DNA of 64,000 bases from Erythrophleum ivorense (taxonomy: Eukaryota > Streptophyta > Magnoliopsida > Fabales > Fabaceae): positions 55,693,088 through 55,757,087 of the forward strand of contig JAIUCV010000003.1 in NCBI GenBank assembly GCA_026724425.1, given 5' to 3'. The position numbers and the translations under genes were made by a program. The notes beneath the pieces were generated by a model. The model was not told where the DNA came from. It made no database searches and saw only the letters and a program-made list of their open reading frames with translations. Below are positions 38,039 to 49,728 of the stretch, piece after piece (the first letter of the stretch is position 1; each line of letters starts with the position of its first letter).

Positions 38039-38280
38039 GGGCATAGATTGAAGTTAGCATTGCCAATCATCTTCACAAATCCCAATTCCAATTTGAGTAT
38101 CGAAATTAGATCTAACAATCTTCCTCGAATTGTTTAGGTCCTTTTTATCTTTATTTCTGAGCAATTTTTGCAACAATTTCTATTACTTGTTTGGAAAATG
38201 GATTATTCTTGAGTTAAGGTATTTCTCTAGTGATCATCATTAACTCACTAGTTTCTTCCTTTTATTTTGACTTCCAATTT

Positions 38281-39045
38281 GCTAGTTTGCCATGGATTCT
38301 TTTTTAGCATTTCTCCTTAGTGTGACTAGATTTGCTACATTGATTACACCATGCATTGGTCTGTATTTTCAACTAGTTATTAGCCCCCCAAAAATTGGTT
38401 TCTCGAGTAACAAGCACAGGTGATTCATCGGAACTAGAAATGGGAGTTTTTAGCATCATCTTCTTTCTAGCCTTCTCATACATGTCCTAAAAAAAACCTC
38501 TTTGAATGAAGCAAGAAGAGTTCTTGCAAGAATTCTCCCTCCAACTTCATCATAAGTATTGTTGAGGCCTATCAAAAATTTGTAAATATGCTTTTTCTCA
38601 ACATTTTTTAAATTATTGGCTAAATCACTTGAGCACTCACATATGTAGGTCTCCAATGCATCAAGTACACTAAAGTGTTATAATATTGATTTACTGGCAT
38701 TTCTTCATATTTCAACTCATGTATGAGGTTCTCAATTTCAAAGGCTTCAACAACATTTTCATAAGTTAAGTTGGATTCATATGTAATTTCATATATATCA
38801 TGGGTAGATGTATAGTGCATGTAAAGCTCCCTAATTTCAGTACTCATGGAATTAACCAGCCATGATATTACAAGGTTGTTTTCAACATACCATTTTTTGT
38901 ACTTAGGGTCATGCTTTTTAGGAAGAATAGCTTTGCCACAAGTAATCCTCCTTCCTTTTATCACTTATAAATATCCACATAGATTGACTCCGTTGGGGAT
39001 AATTATGTCCATTGAGTTTGTAAATGATAACAATAGCTGGTGATA
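38281..39045 (-). pseudogene. Copia gag remnant (UBN2-type) with CCHC zinc knuckle
   Basis: Read on the minus strand: a start segment with IYKLNGHNY (about 39,010-39,035), then a body with KKHDPKYKKWYVENNLVI, SWLVNSMSTEIRELYM, EIENLIHELK and PVNQYYNTLVYL (38,620-38,930). A zinc knuckle CNQCSKSSHTKEKC (C-x2-C-x4-H-x4-C) follows at about 38,315-38,360. Stops interrupt the frame between the body and the knuckle. Gag proteins form the virus-like particle; this copy is broken. Confidence 0.75.
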
Positions 39046-39089
39046 AGTCGAAGCCTCTATAGCATTACCCAAAAAAAAAAAAAGGTCTT

Positions 39090-39460
39090 AGCCATCATTT
39101 AAACTGCGGCAAAATGGTTCAGTTGTGGTTCTCCAAACCACAACAAAACCATATAAAATTATTGGTTTAATTGTGGTTTTGGACAATAGCAATTACCCTT
39201 TAGGTTTAACCGTAGTTATATAATGGTAGTTAAACCCTTGGTTTAACCATAGTTTGCTAACTACAATTAAACCAATGGCTTTAACCACAATTGGCTAACT
39301 ATAACCTTCTTTTAATTTAATTACAATTCTACCCTAATTATTGCTAAACCTATAGTTTAGCTATAGTTTGTTAACCACACTTAAGCTATGGTTTAATTGC
39401 AATTATAGGGTAATTAGAGTTATGTTTTACAAATGTTTTAGTGGCAGTTTACACTGCCAC
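39090..39460. repeat. Subterminal repeat array, left
   Basis: Repeated direct and inverted units such as ggtttaattgtggttttgg, aaccgtagtta, aaccatagtttgctaac and aaccacaattggctaac. Confidence 0.75.
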
Positions 39461-39469
39461 AAAAGGTAT

Positions 39470-41282
39470 TTAAAAAAAATAAAAAATGTATACATTAACT
39501 ACCCTATTTATAATAGCAATATTACAAACCTATATAATTGTTCAATCATGATTTACCATTGAAATTCAATCACAATAGTAGTTTTATATAAATTCAATCA
39601 CAATTTTATCATTAAAATTCCAATATATAAATCAAAACATACAAATTTAAATATAATTAAATTTTAAATATAAATCAAAATACTAAAATAATTATCCTTG
39701 TTAGATAAGTTTGGCGACTGAGCTGTAGCTTTAGGGTTTCTACTTTCTTGATTACTTGGTGCTTGAAGATAAAAGTAAAATAAGCATGTAACAAACTAAA
39801 GATTTTATAAAATAAATATTCATTCATGTAATTTGAGTAAAATGAAAAAAAAAGGTTATATTACTGTAGGAAAGGCGAGACTAGCTAATTCAAGTGGCTA
39901 CTAACCTAAGAAATTTCAAAGAAGGAATGCCAAAATTGCATTAATCTATTATTGTTGTAATATATTCTATTTTTGTTCTCTTCTAAGTTCCTACACATTA
40001 TCTTGTAAATTTGCATGAAAAGGCCCAAAAGTTGGAGCCCTTCTATAGAAGCGAGTAGATTGATCAAACATTTAGGATGAACAAGCACAAAATCTTAATC
40101 CTCATATTTGACTAGTGCGCTCCTAACTTCCTAAAGACAGGGCCAAAGAATTCTAATTTGAGATCTCTTGAGAAGAAGATCCTTGAGTCTAGAGTGATAA
40201 TATCTTATCCTACAAGTTCAAGCAAATTAGAGAACATTCTAACTATCACTAATACATAAATTCAACAAAACCAAGAGTCAAACTTAATTCCTACTTAACA
40301 CTGGACAGGCAAGGGAAACTATCAAACTGGAGTACTGTAGGGGCAAAAGAAATTTCTAGTGGAGCAATATAGCTTGTATACTTACAATGACTGTTTTAGC
40401 TTCCTCATTCATAGAAATTCTATCATCCTTCTTATGTGTGGTAGTTCATACATCTCTTTGAGTGACTGAGCCCCTATGCTTAACTTCCTATAAAGTATAA
40501 GACAAACCTTATAACATCTTATATTGCATAAAAAATTCAATTATACTATTTGCTAATATGTCTTACCATCTTAGTCTTTTTTTCATCGCAAGGCCCTTTA
40601 ATTGATGAATTATCTACTTTCTCCTATTTTCTTTACTTTTTTTGCATGATTGCTTGGTAATTGACAAAAACATAATAAGCATATCAATTAAGAAAACTAA
40701 AAATATGGAAAAAAAATTGTTATTACCAAACTCTTTAAGTTGAGTCAGTATTGAATATACAACACTCATTTCTCTCTCATAATCCCATTAAGGACTAGTT
40801 TTAGTAGCTCATTTTTTGTTTTTGTTCCATCTTGCCATTTTGTCATATAAGTCCTTGCTCTTTTGACTACTCTTACATTTACAAACTTAACATAGTACTT
40901 CTTATGCTCCCTATCATCGAAGACAAAATGTGTGCATAAAATACAATTGTTAATTAATGTGGATGGATATAAATGAGCCACAAAATAGTGATATGAGACC
41001 CTTTAGAAGCTTGTTCTAAGAACCTTACACAATTTGAATCTTACCCCAAGACCAGCTAACAACAAACAATAAAAAAAATGAAATACCAGAAGAAATAGGG
41101 TTAGAAGATATTGGTTAAAGGTGGAATCCTAAGAGAACTTGTCTCTTAGAATTCTAATCTTGGGAGTCACAAAGAAGGACCATTCCTTTAATAAGTCAAG
41201 AATGCTCACAAGAATACAAGGAATGCAAGAGAAATTCTCACAAAGTAATGAAATTCATATGTTTTTATTCATCTCCCTTCTT
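39470..41282. other. Interior of the DNA transposon, unidentified
   Basis: No recognisable protein. A 71-codon minus frame at 40,766-40,981 (contains KKYYVKFVNVRVVKRA) and a 60-codon one at 39,906-40,088 have no motif I can name. They may be scraps of a transposase. Confidence 0.35.
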
Positions 41283-41650
41283 TCATTCGAATTTGATAGT
41301 ACTTACTTCTAAGATCAATTTTTGAAAAGATACAAGCACTGTGCAATTCATTTAGCATATCATTCAAACGAGGGATAGGGTAATGATATTTCACCGTGAT
41401 TTTATTGATAGCTTTACAATCCACACACATTCTCTATTTTCCATCTTTCTTTGAAACAAGTATGACTGGTACAGCACATGGGCTCAAGCTCTCTCTCTCT
41501 CTTATAAAGCCCTTTTTCATCAACTCTTCAACTTGTCTTTGGATCTCCTTCGTCTCTTTCAGATTAGCTCTATAAGCAAGCCTATTCGGAATGGAAGCTC
41601 CAGGAAGGAAGTCAATGCAGTGCTCAATGCCTCTTAAAGGGGGCAAACCA
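41283..41650 (-). pseudogene. Gypsy RT N-terminal fragment
   Basis: Contains LPPLRGIEHCIDFLPGASIP, ETKEIQRQVEELMKKGFI and the motif CAVPVILVSKKDG. A stop then replaces the Trp before RMCVDCKAINKITVKYHYP, and KIDLRSKYYQIRM follows. These are RT motifs 1-2 of plant Gypsy elements. The YxDD catalytic region is absent. Confidence 0.82.
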
Positions 41651-41685
41651 TTAGAGATCTCTTCCGGAAATAAATCACCAAAATC

Positions 41686-41890
41686 CTATAGTAAAAACAA
41701 AATACTAGAGGGCAAAGATTGATCAAATTCATTATTGGTTAGAAGGACATCTTTATACAAAAGTATATAAGACTCCTCATCATCTAAAACTTTCTTGATC
41801 TCACTTTTTCCAACAAACAAAATCACTCTTTTTTCTCCATTTTTCTCACTCATTTTCTTTTCACTCAATTCTTTTTCTCTTGCTTTATTC

Positions 41891-41923
<33 letters not shown>

Positions 41924-42320
41924 TCTCTTTTGCTCTTATTTTGCATTCTTGCTCAATCCTCACTTGATCCTTATAAGCTTGAAGGGGCCTAAAAGACTTA
42001 AGTACAATATTTTTTAGATTGCAAAGAAAAGAATAACAATTTTTGCAACCATCATGCCTAACTTTTCCATCAAATTACCATGGCCTACCAAGTAAGACAT
42101 GTCCAGCATACATAGGTGCTACATCACACACAACCTTATCATGATATTTCTAATAGAAAAGATAACCACAACCTGTTTGGTGACTTTAACCTCACTACAA
42201 TCATTCAGCCATTGCAATTTATATAGTCTAAGTAAGCAAATTAAGTTTTTCAACAAGTACTAGCCACATTGGTACAACTGCTATCATCAATTATCATACT
42301 TCACACTTTATCATTTATGA
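41686..42320 (-). pseudogene. Gypsy linker and protease remnant with CT/GA microsatellite
   Basis: A weak trace of a protease start (VIIDDSSCTNVAS) lies near 42,250-42,300. Further down, the frame is a low-complexity Lys/Glu/Arg stretch caused by a (CT)n microsatellite at 41,890-41,925, not a true domain. Confidence 0.55.
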
Positions 42321-42600
42321 GACACCTTGTATGAAAGATGTGATCACATTGCTCTTCTTCAAGATTTTCTCTTGGTTGGATATTAAGAGCATGCCTAGCC
42401 ACTAAGGCTTCCCTAATTTTAGCTTCACAATCTTCATCTGAGGCATCAACCAAAAGGGGCATGTCATCATTGTCCTCATCATTACTAGTTACATCACCAT
42501 TCTTAAGAATAACCATAGTTCTTTTATTAAGACATTGAGAAGCAATATGAACAAAATGTTGACATTAAAAGCATTTAACTTTAGAAGAAGTAGAAGAAGG
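42301..42600 (-). pseudogene. Gypsy gag C-terminus with CCHC knuckle
   Basis: C-F-stop-CQHFVHIASQC reads as a C-x2-C-x4-H-x4-C zinc knuckle in which the residue after CF is a stop codon. It is followed by NKRTMVILKNGD, the acidic NDDMPLLVDASDEDCEAK and REALVARHALNIQ. The order matches gag-protease linkers of plant Ty3 elements. Confidence 0.75.
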
Positions 42601-42699
42601 TTTAGGGTCATTTTTATCCTTAGGAGGTGGAGTAGAAGTTTTTGAATTACCTTCCTCCTTTGGCTTGCTATCACCCTTGGATTTAAAGGAACATTTGGA

Positions 42700-43180
42700 A
42701 TCCTTCAATCTTTGCTTCCATGAACTCGAATCAGCCAGCATCTTTTGCTTTTATTGTCTTTCAACCTTGATAGCCTTATGCAACACCTCATTCATATCAA
42801 GGTAGTTTTGGAAGTCAACAGTTTCAGTAATCTCAGGGAGCAATTCGTCAATGAATCTCACCATTGTAGCCTTTATATGTTCCTTAATGTTTACTCGAAT
42901 CATGAGGTTCTCCATCTCTTGGTGGTACTTTTTAACATTCATTGATCCTTGCCTCAGTTTTTGGAATCACTTAAACAAGTCCTGGTAATAGTGGTTTAGG
43001 ACAAAGTGCTTCCTCATGATGGCCTTCATCTCTTGCCATGTGTGGATAGGTCTTTCACCATTCCGCCTTCTGTCTATCTGTAATTGATTCCACCATATAC
43101 TAGCATAATTAGAAAATTCAACAGCATCAAGTTTTATCATTTTTTTCTTCACTATATGTATGACACTCAAATACATGTTC
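42700..43180 (-). pseudogene. Gypsy gag capsid fragment
   Basis: Two adjoining frames give the retrotransposon gag signature: VEFSNYASIWWNQLQIDRRR and RPIHTWQEMKAIMRKHFV at 42,967-43,176, then YHQEMENLMIRVN and FQNYLDMNEVLHKAIKVERQ at 42,751-42,942. A frameshift or stop separates them. Confidence 0.82.
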
Positions 43181-43720
43181 CATTTTCCTCTCCTACTTTA
43201 AATACAAATTAGGATCATTTTTTCCTTGAAAAAAGGAAATTTTCAATTTAATGTTCCCAAGCTCATTACAAGAAAGAGCTTGCTTTCCTCTTCTAACAAC
43301 AAACTCTTTAAAGTCAGATTCATTAATTCAATAATCAACATGTTATCTGCATAGTATTCCTATAAATGTCATTTTTGTATTGAGTTGGGATATTCTTCCA
43401 ACTTGTGTGGCTAATAGAAAATGTTACAAAGTTTTTTGCAACACTCCCTAAGAAAACACCAACAGTCCAGCTCTCTCTCTAACGAGTTAGGCTTGCTCGT
43501 TCCAGTGCACGACAACTATATGGCCTTCAAAAGGAGTTAATCCCTCCAGTTAAATGAATTGAATGCATTAACATATTTTGTCTTACTTACCTTGGAATAT
43601 CAACAATCTAATTACCTTTTTTCTTTTCTTGTCCTGTAGGCTCACTAGCTTATTTAGCCTATTCTTGTTCGTTTCCTCTTCATTGACAACGAAGTCATGA
43701 ATATCATTAAGGTTGAGCTG

Positions 43721-46574
43721 TGTAACACATAAAAATTAATTAAGAATAATTATGATAGATTAAGAGTTAATATGGGTTTAATTAGGAAAAATTAATCAAA
43801 AAAGGTAGATAATTAATTTGGGCTTTATGAACAATTTAATTAAGTCTTAAGCCAAATGTAAAAATCCAATCTTAGCCATGGGGAGATCTACTTCTATTTT
43901 TTAGAGGCCCAACATTTATTTTGTGCAGACCCAATGTTAATGGACCCTTTTAGCTTGGCTTAACTCTTATCCGCCTCTTATAACCCTAAAATCCATGGCC
44001 CAACAAGTATATGTTTGAACCTACTTGAATTTTGGGTCTTTAGGTTAGCCCAAACCCATCTAAAACCCTAATTTAGTTAGCTGCCATTCCTTATGATGCA
44101 ACCACACTAAGAATTAGAAGCCAAAGACTTGTGTTGCAAAAATAAAAGTCTATTTTCGCACCTTGAAGGAAGGGGCTAGAGTTAACAGTATAATTCCATC
44201 ATTTCCCACTTCTAAAGCTAAAATCAACCAAGGCAACTGATATATAACATAATCCTTTTTTTTTCTCTTCAATTTGATCTAATTAATTTTTTATTTGGAG
44301 CATTTTCACCTACACCCAAATCTAAAACTTGTTGTTTTGTGTTTTTATGGTAGAATTTCGGAGATTGAGACTAAGGGTATGGTTAAGTAAGTATCATCTT
44401 CATATTTTGATGCATTTATTACTAGTTTGAGAATCCCAGAATTAATTTATAATATGGGCATTAATTTTGTGCGAATTTACCCATAAAATTGATTAACATC
44501 TTGGAGTTTCTAGGCGATTAAAGCTCAAGTTTGAATTTGGGACTTCTTGGTGGCTAGGTGAGTGTCCTTTACGTAGTCATTGGTAGTTTAATGCTTTGGG
44601 TATCTAGTTTGCTACTATAAATGATGAATAGAGTAGTAATTATCTAATGTTATGATTATAGGGTGATTTTGGTACTACTGATAGTCTCCAAATTGTCTAC
44701 AGAAGTGAGGTAACTAGAGTTAATTTTTATTCTTTATATATGTTCAATTTAATTTTATATCTATTGCACATGTATGATTTTAAATGATAAATAAATGATT
44801 AGCTATCTAATATGTTGTGATTGGACCTTGTGAGTCCATGGTGGAGCTGTGGTGCAGCTGCCACCCATGCATCGTGCTTCAATTGGGCATTGAGTTATGA
44901 TTAAACTCTTGTATGCATTGAGCCCAGATTGTGCTCACTGGGGAGTTGGTGCCATGGACGGGTCTCTCTTGATGTTATTAGCTTTTAACATATTATATGT
45001 GATTACTAGTATGGGATAGTGATAACTGGAAGCTCAACTATTGCATTTTGCTGATATTATGTTATTTCTAATACTTATTCGATTTAATGCATATATGTTG
45101 ATTAATTTGAAGCATATGAATGGAATTTACCTCTGGTTACTAAGATTTGCATCACACCTCGTTTTATATGTTATTTCAGATGAAGGCTCTTTGGGTAAAG
45201 GTAAAGGGAAGCAAGTAGATGAACATTCATAAGTTAAGACCCTGTGTGGGGAATGTTACACTTGGGTTAATCTAACTTAGGATAGATGCTAATTTTTGTT
45301 ATTATTTTATATAGCATCATTATGTAATCATATTGCCAAGTATAGGAGTTCTGTATTTTGGTAATCTATGATGTATCTAATAGGAAGTTATGTCTTATAC
45401 AAATTTAGAACTTGATGTATGCATTCATTTATATCTGATATGGCACCTTGTTGGCTTTGAAATATGATTTATTGTTTGAGGATGTAATCATGTGTTATCT
45501 TAAATGTTGACTTAAACTAATATTGTATAGAACCTTTGTTGGAATTTACATTTAAATGATAATAGTATTAGTTTTTAGTATTCCTTATATCAAAGTCTAT
45601 GATTTGCTAATATATGGTACATGGATAGGTAGAAATCAATACCTAAGTTTTGAATTGATTAGAATTGATATGCTAAGTAATTTAGATAGTGGGATGCTAT
45701 TAAAACCCTACAAATTAAGGTAAAATGACCATAGGATGTTGCTAGAGGGAGGTATGGTATGTATGGGATGTAATTTAGAGAGTTTAGGTGTAGTAGGGGG
45801 TTGAAGAGCGGCCAAAATTACTTAAGTCACAGCTAAAGGAGTTCCAGAAGCTAGGTACGCCATGGTGCGAGATGCCTTATTGCAGCACAAGATGCTTGAA
45901 TTCACCCAGGAAAAGTAATAGAGAGCAAAATCGCACGCAGCGCAATGGAAGCTTGTCACAGTAAGCATCAGGAGGCAAGCTTAGAGGATTCCAAGAGGCT
46001 CTCCCGCTGCGGTGCCACATAGGCTTGTTGTAGTGAGAATCGTGAAAGTGTGAATAGTAGGTTCCGAGACTACCTTCGTCGCAGTGCAAAAGGCCTGAGT
46101 TGTGGCTCAAGGTTCGAATTTTTTATTTTGAGCTCCAGTAGCCACTTATGTCGCAACGCAAGTATACCAAGTCACAAAAAAAAGTTTTTAAATTTAGTTT
46201 TTAGGTTCCAATAACTATCTTACCTGAGGTGAGGAAGGTGCAAGTCACAGCGAAAATTTCTAAACTTTTATTTTTGATTTAAAAACCTTGAAATTTATTA
46301 TAATAGTGTTATGAAATGACTTGAGAACATTTATAAGAGGTTTTGTGAGTTGAAATTAATGGTAAAATAAATTAAAGGTTTTAATTGATAATTAGGATAA
46401 CTTGTGAACTCGAATAGTTGTGATGGTTTGGCTAATAATCTTAAGAGTATCAAGGTTCAAATTTTCTCACTTTTTTCTTATTTTAATTAATTGTAATGAC
46501 TTTAGATCTTGATTTACAATTATTAATCATGTAATTAATCCTAATCATGATAATTAAGAATTAAAGTTGTTACA
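43721..46574 (+). mobile_element. Solo LTR, 2.85 kb, Gypsy-type, copy B
   Basis: Starts TGTAACACAT (43,721) and ends TGTTACA (46,568-46,574); these termini are inverted repeats. The flanks AGCTG (left) and AGCTA (right) match at four of five bases, a likely target duplication. It is the reverse complement of 14,844-17,727 along its length and related to 3,540-5,591. TGTAACACC..TGTTACA termini and a long LTR fit plant chromovirus-type Gypsy families. A GC-rich section lies at 45,790-46,200. No coding region. Confidence 0.85.
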
Positions 46575-48579
46575 AGCTAGGTGGCTAAACCCTTAACTAT
46601 GGAATCTACATACCTCAGTTGACCATTAGTATTAACAACTAGGCTCGATAGGGAATCTTTAGTGTTAGGGGCCTAAAATACCTAGAGTGTCTCTATGAGT
46701 GCGACTTAAACTGATCTTTTTCAAAAACTTCTTCGTTTTCAAGATTCTTGCTAAAAAATATAAAAAAAATTGCAAACTAAGGGTTCATATATGTATTCAA
46801 TTACTGATAGATAATGGTAAGCTCTATATTAGGGGTTCATATAACCTAGGTCTATAAACATCATTATCCTTACAATCTTTTTCATTGATCATTTGGTTTA
46901 TCAAAATGACAGTTGGGGTGAAGAAGAAGAGAGGAAATTGGTAGAAACACATGCTAAGGTTAGGAATTGTTAGGCAAAAATAGCAAAGAGCATTCCAAGA
47001 AGAATAGAGAATGTAATAAAGAACTAGTGGAATGGCATTAAAAGAAGGTAAAATTGAAAGAGAAAGAAGAAAAACACACATAGCTCCAATAAAAGGCCAC
47101 ATTCCTCTATAGTTGAAAACTACATTAGAAGCAAGACCTTAATAAGTAACACCTCCATCAACAGTATCCAAAACATAGTAGAAAACCAATCTAAACCCTC
47201 TTCTAAATCACAAAGAACCCACAATTCATTTTATCAGAGAAACATGCTATGATCACTTTGCCAAAATTAGATAAGATTGTGAATCCAATTATTTCAATCT
47301 CTTAAAATTTAATGTTGGACATCGATAGTCAATCCATTAACTTTTAACTTATGTATTATATTTTAAGCATATAGATAAAATAAAAGCAATTTAAAAACAA
47401 GCCAATGTAAGAAAAATTAAAGTTTACTTTGCATTTAATGCGAAAGTGTAACCAATGCCATAGCACTATCTTCTCCTACCTTCTTCTAACTTTTACTCCA
47501 AGGAAGAAAAAGATTATGAATGAGAAAAGGAAAAAAAGGATATTATTGCTTGAAGTCTAAAATAATAAACCAATGATCAAAAGACATTCTTTAATTATTA
47601 CTAGCTTTGCCTTTTCTCAAGGTATCCCATTAATGACTAATGAACCAGTGATCTTAGGGTATTTGCAAAGATTATTAAAGCCGCACTCAACCATAACCAG
47701 TACAGTGACTAATCTGAATTAAACACAAAGAGTACCTTGCTATTAGGTAATTTCCCAAATTGCAAAATTATCATCATCAAAATTCAAACATATGCTCTGT
47801 CAAGATTAAAGCCATATTTTACAATTGAACTGTACCAAATAAAATTTTAATTACAGATTCTCCTAAGTGAATGGTAACTATCAACTTCAACATAATAAGC
47901 CACTTTCCACTTCAATGCTGTAGAATGCTCTAGAAAGGGAATCTATGAAGATCCCTATCCAAGCAATGCTATATTAGTCTCACGTTGACATCTTTATCTT
48001 AAACATACTGCACAAACTGGTCAATGAGATTTTTTTACCCATCCTAGAAGCGTATCATATGACAATTTTAGATAATAAATATGAAAAACAGAAAAACTTA
48101 ATATATAAAATTAATTTAATTGTTTATGTATGTGCTCTTATGTTTGTATGTACGTGAGTAAATGTAAATATTCTTCATGTATACAAAAGATGTTTTGAAA
48201 TATGCAAATATAGACGATAGGTGGGCCTAAAAACAATTGCAACTTCCATTTTTAAACCAAAGTTGTTCGCTGCCTATGCAATCCTACCGGTGAATATCAT
48301 TATACTTAAAAAGATTAAAGAAAAAAGATTGACTTCCATATTATAAAATAGGAGAATTATATGAGAAATAGAAAGTTGGCTTAAATATATTGGTGGTAGC
48401 TAAATCAGGTGAGAAATGGGAAGCTAGAGGACAATGGTTGTGGATGACGTTAGATGGCAACAACTAATGGCTGATAGCAATAAGGGAAGATGCAAGCTTA
48501 ATGAATGACGGACGATGGAGTGAAGTTTCTCTCTACCTTGCTCAATTGAGGGTTCTGAATCTGGTAGCAGATTAGGGCA
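46575..48579. other. Interior of the DNA transposon, unidentified
   Basis: No supportable gene. A 92-codon minus frame at 46,824-47,102 is strongly hydrophobic but shows no family motif. Its composition follows from a T-rich strand. Confidence 0.4.
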
Positions 48580-48950
48580 ATTTAAAAATGTCCTAACTGT
48601 GGTTTAGCCCATTTGGCTTAGCCTAACTGCGCTTTGCCCAAACCGTAGTTAGATATTTGTCCTAACTGTAGTTTAGGTCAAACCATAGTTAGGACCTTTT
48701 GGGACTAACTGTTGTCCTAACTATGGTTTGTTGTAATTAAAACATCTTAATTGTGGTTTGTGGCAAATCACAGCTATGACCTTGTTATCCTAGCCGTAGT
48801 TTTTTCAAATCATAGTTAAGACATTATTTTAATTGCATTTTGAACCACAATAGACCTTCGTACTTAACCACGATTAATTAAATTGCAGTTTGAGCCTTCT
48901 TCTGGCCTCAGTTTATTTAATCGTAGTTAAGTAATCACAACAAAGTTTCA
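48580..48950. repeat. Subterminal repeat array, right
   Basis: Units such as gtcctaactgtggttta, aaccgtagttagata, aaccatagttaggacc and tcctaactatggtttg. They are the same word set as the left array, on the opposite side of the element. Confidence 0.75.
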
Positions 48951-48965
48951 ATTTTTTTAGTAATA

Positions 48966-49448
48966 TGAGTTAGTGACATTATCTCCGCAAAACCTCCTCT
49001 ATTATGCAACGCCATTTTAGTGGCAGTGTCCTCCTTTTCTTTGCCACATAGGATTGTGTTATACCCATATTTAGTCATACAAGTGGTTTAGGCCAATAGA
49101 CTCTATTAAAAAACAAGTGAAACAAAAAAAAGGACAAAAAAAAAATTTTATTTATTAATTTTTTTTTCTTTCTTGGTTGAAAGCTGTGCATAAGGATTAA
49201 TTAGAGATGAAGACAAGAAGTTTGAGGGAGCTAGACAATGAAGGTCTAGTCTAGACAAACAAAAGTAAAGTTTCTATTTTCTAACAAATAAAATAGAGAA
49301 AAAGAACAAATAAATGCTCTATTTTTGGACTAATAGAATAGGGGAAAAAAAATGCACTTGTAGGTACAACTTTTAAAGATTCAGAGTTGTAAGCACAAGG
49401 AAAATCAACAATGAAGGCTGATCAAAAGCTCCCCTTGGCAAAATGAAA
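48966..49448 (-). other. Copia leader region
   Basis: Non-coding sequence between the primer site and the DNA-transposon insertion, expected to be the leader upstream of gag. No frame is seen. Confidence 0.5.
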
Positions 49449-49460
49449 GCTTTGATACCA
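49449..49460 (-). other. Copia primer-binding site
   Basis: TGGTATCAAAGC on the minus strand, directly after the LTR end ..CCTTCA. It resembles the initiator-Met tRNA complement TGGTATCAGAGC used by many plant Copia elements. Confidence 0.75.
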
Positions 49461-49728
49461 TGAAGGAATTTGAAATTCTAAAGTCTATTTTAATTCTTTT
49501 TATTTGGAAAAGGAGAAGTACATATAAAGGAGATAATTGAATATAGGAATTAGCCAACCAATCCCAAAAGTCAAGGGGGGAAAATTAGGAGGTATATACA
49601 TAATAAAAATAATATGATAGATGAAAATAAAAAGGGAAAGAAATAAGTTAACTGCAATATTAATGTCTTTTGTGATAAACAAAGGACAATCAGAAAATAA
49701 ATAAGCTTCTAATCATAATATTCCAACT
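49461..49728 (-). repeat. Copia 5' LTR
   Basis: Partner of 37,756-38,024. Its minus-strand start (near GTTGGAATATTATGATTAG) has lost the terminal TG. Divergence between the two LTRs is obvious by eye, so the insertion is old. Confidence 0.75.

Larger units (their letters stand above)
41283..43480 (-). mobile_element. Gypsy (Ty3) retrotransposon fragment, gag to start of RT
   Basis: Minus-strand order is gag (about 42,700-43,180), CCHC knuckle (about 42,545-42,590), a linker rich in Asp/Glu, a protease remnant (about 42,050-42,310), then the first third of RT (41,283-41,650), where it stops. LTRs, the rest of RT, RNase H and integrase are missing. Frameshifts and stops are frequent. It lies inside the DNA transposon. 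Confidence 0.75.
39063..48965. mobile_element. Large DNA transposon with inverted subterminal arrays (CACTA-like, uncertain)
   Basis: The left end CATTACCCAAAAAAA (39,063) and the inverted right end TATTACTAAAAAAA (ending 48,965) are similar. Each is followed inward by an array of units around aaccatagttagg/aaccacaattaaacc (39,090-39,460 and 48,580-48,950) in inverted arrangement. The borders coincide with the break in the Copia gag/leader, which supports one insertion. The termini resemble a decayed CACTA end. No transposase was recognised, and a 3-bp target duplication could not be shown. Later insertions sit inside. Confidence 0.55.
37756..49728 (-). mobile_element. Copia LTR retrotransposon with gag but no pol, split by a DNA transposon
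   Basis: Two direct repeats of 268-269 bp (37,756-38,024 and 49,461-49,728) are LTRs. On the minus strand the right-hand LTR is followed by TGGTATCAAAGC (49,449-49,460), a tRNA-Met-type primer site. The left-hand LTR is preceded by AGCTTGAGGGGTGG (38,025-38,038), a Copia-type polypurine tract. The gag remnant lies at 38,281-39,045, and only about 250 bp separate its zinc knuckle from the polypurine tract, so protease, integrase, RT and RNase H are absent. A DNA transposon (39,063-48,965) sits between the leader and gag. No clean 5-bp target duplication was found. Confidence 0.75.

Noticed and set aside
41686..41946. Charged low-complexity frame (Glu/Arg/Lys repeats)
   Set aside because: Produced by a CT/GA microsatellite within the decayed Gypsy linker.
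46824..47102. Hydrophobic 92-codon minus frame that might be a membrane protein
   Set aside because: No family motif, no splice-compatible neighbours, and the hydrophobicity follows from a T-rich strand inside a transposon interior.
49461..49728. A clean target duplication for the 37.8-49.7 kb Copia element
   Set aside because: The flanks TATAT and TATCA match at only three bases and the right terminus is mutated, so no duplication is claimed.
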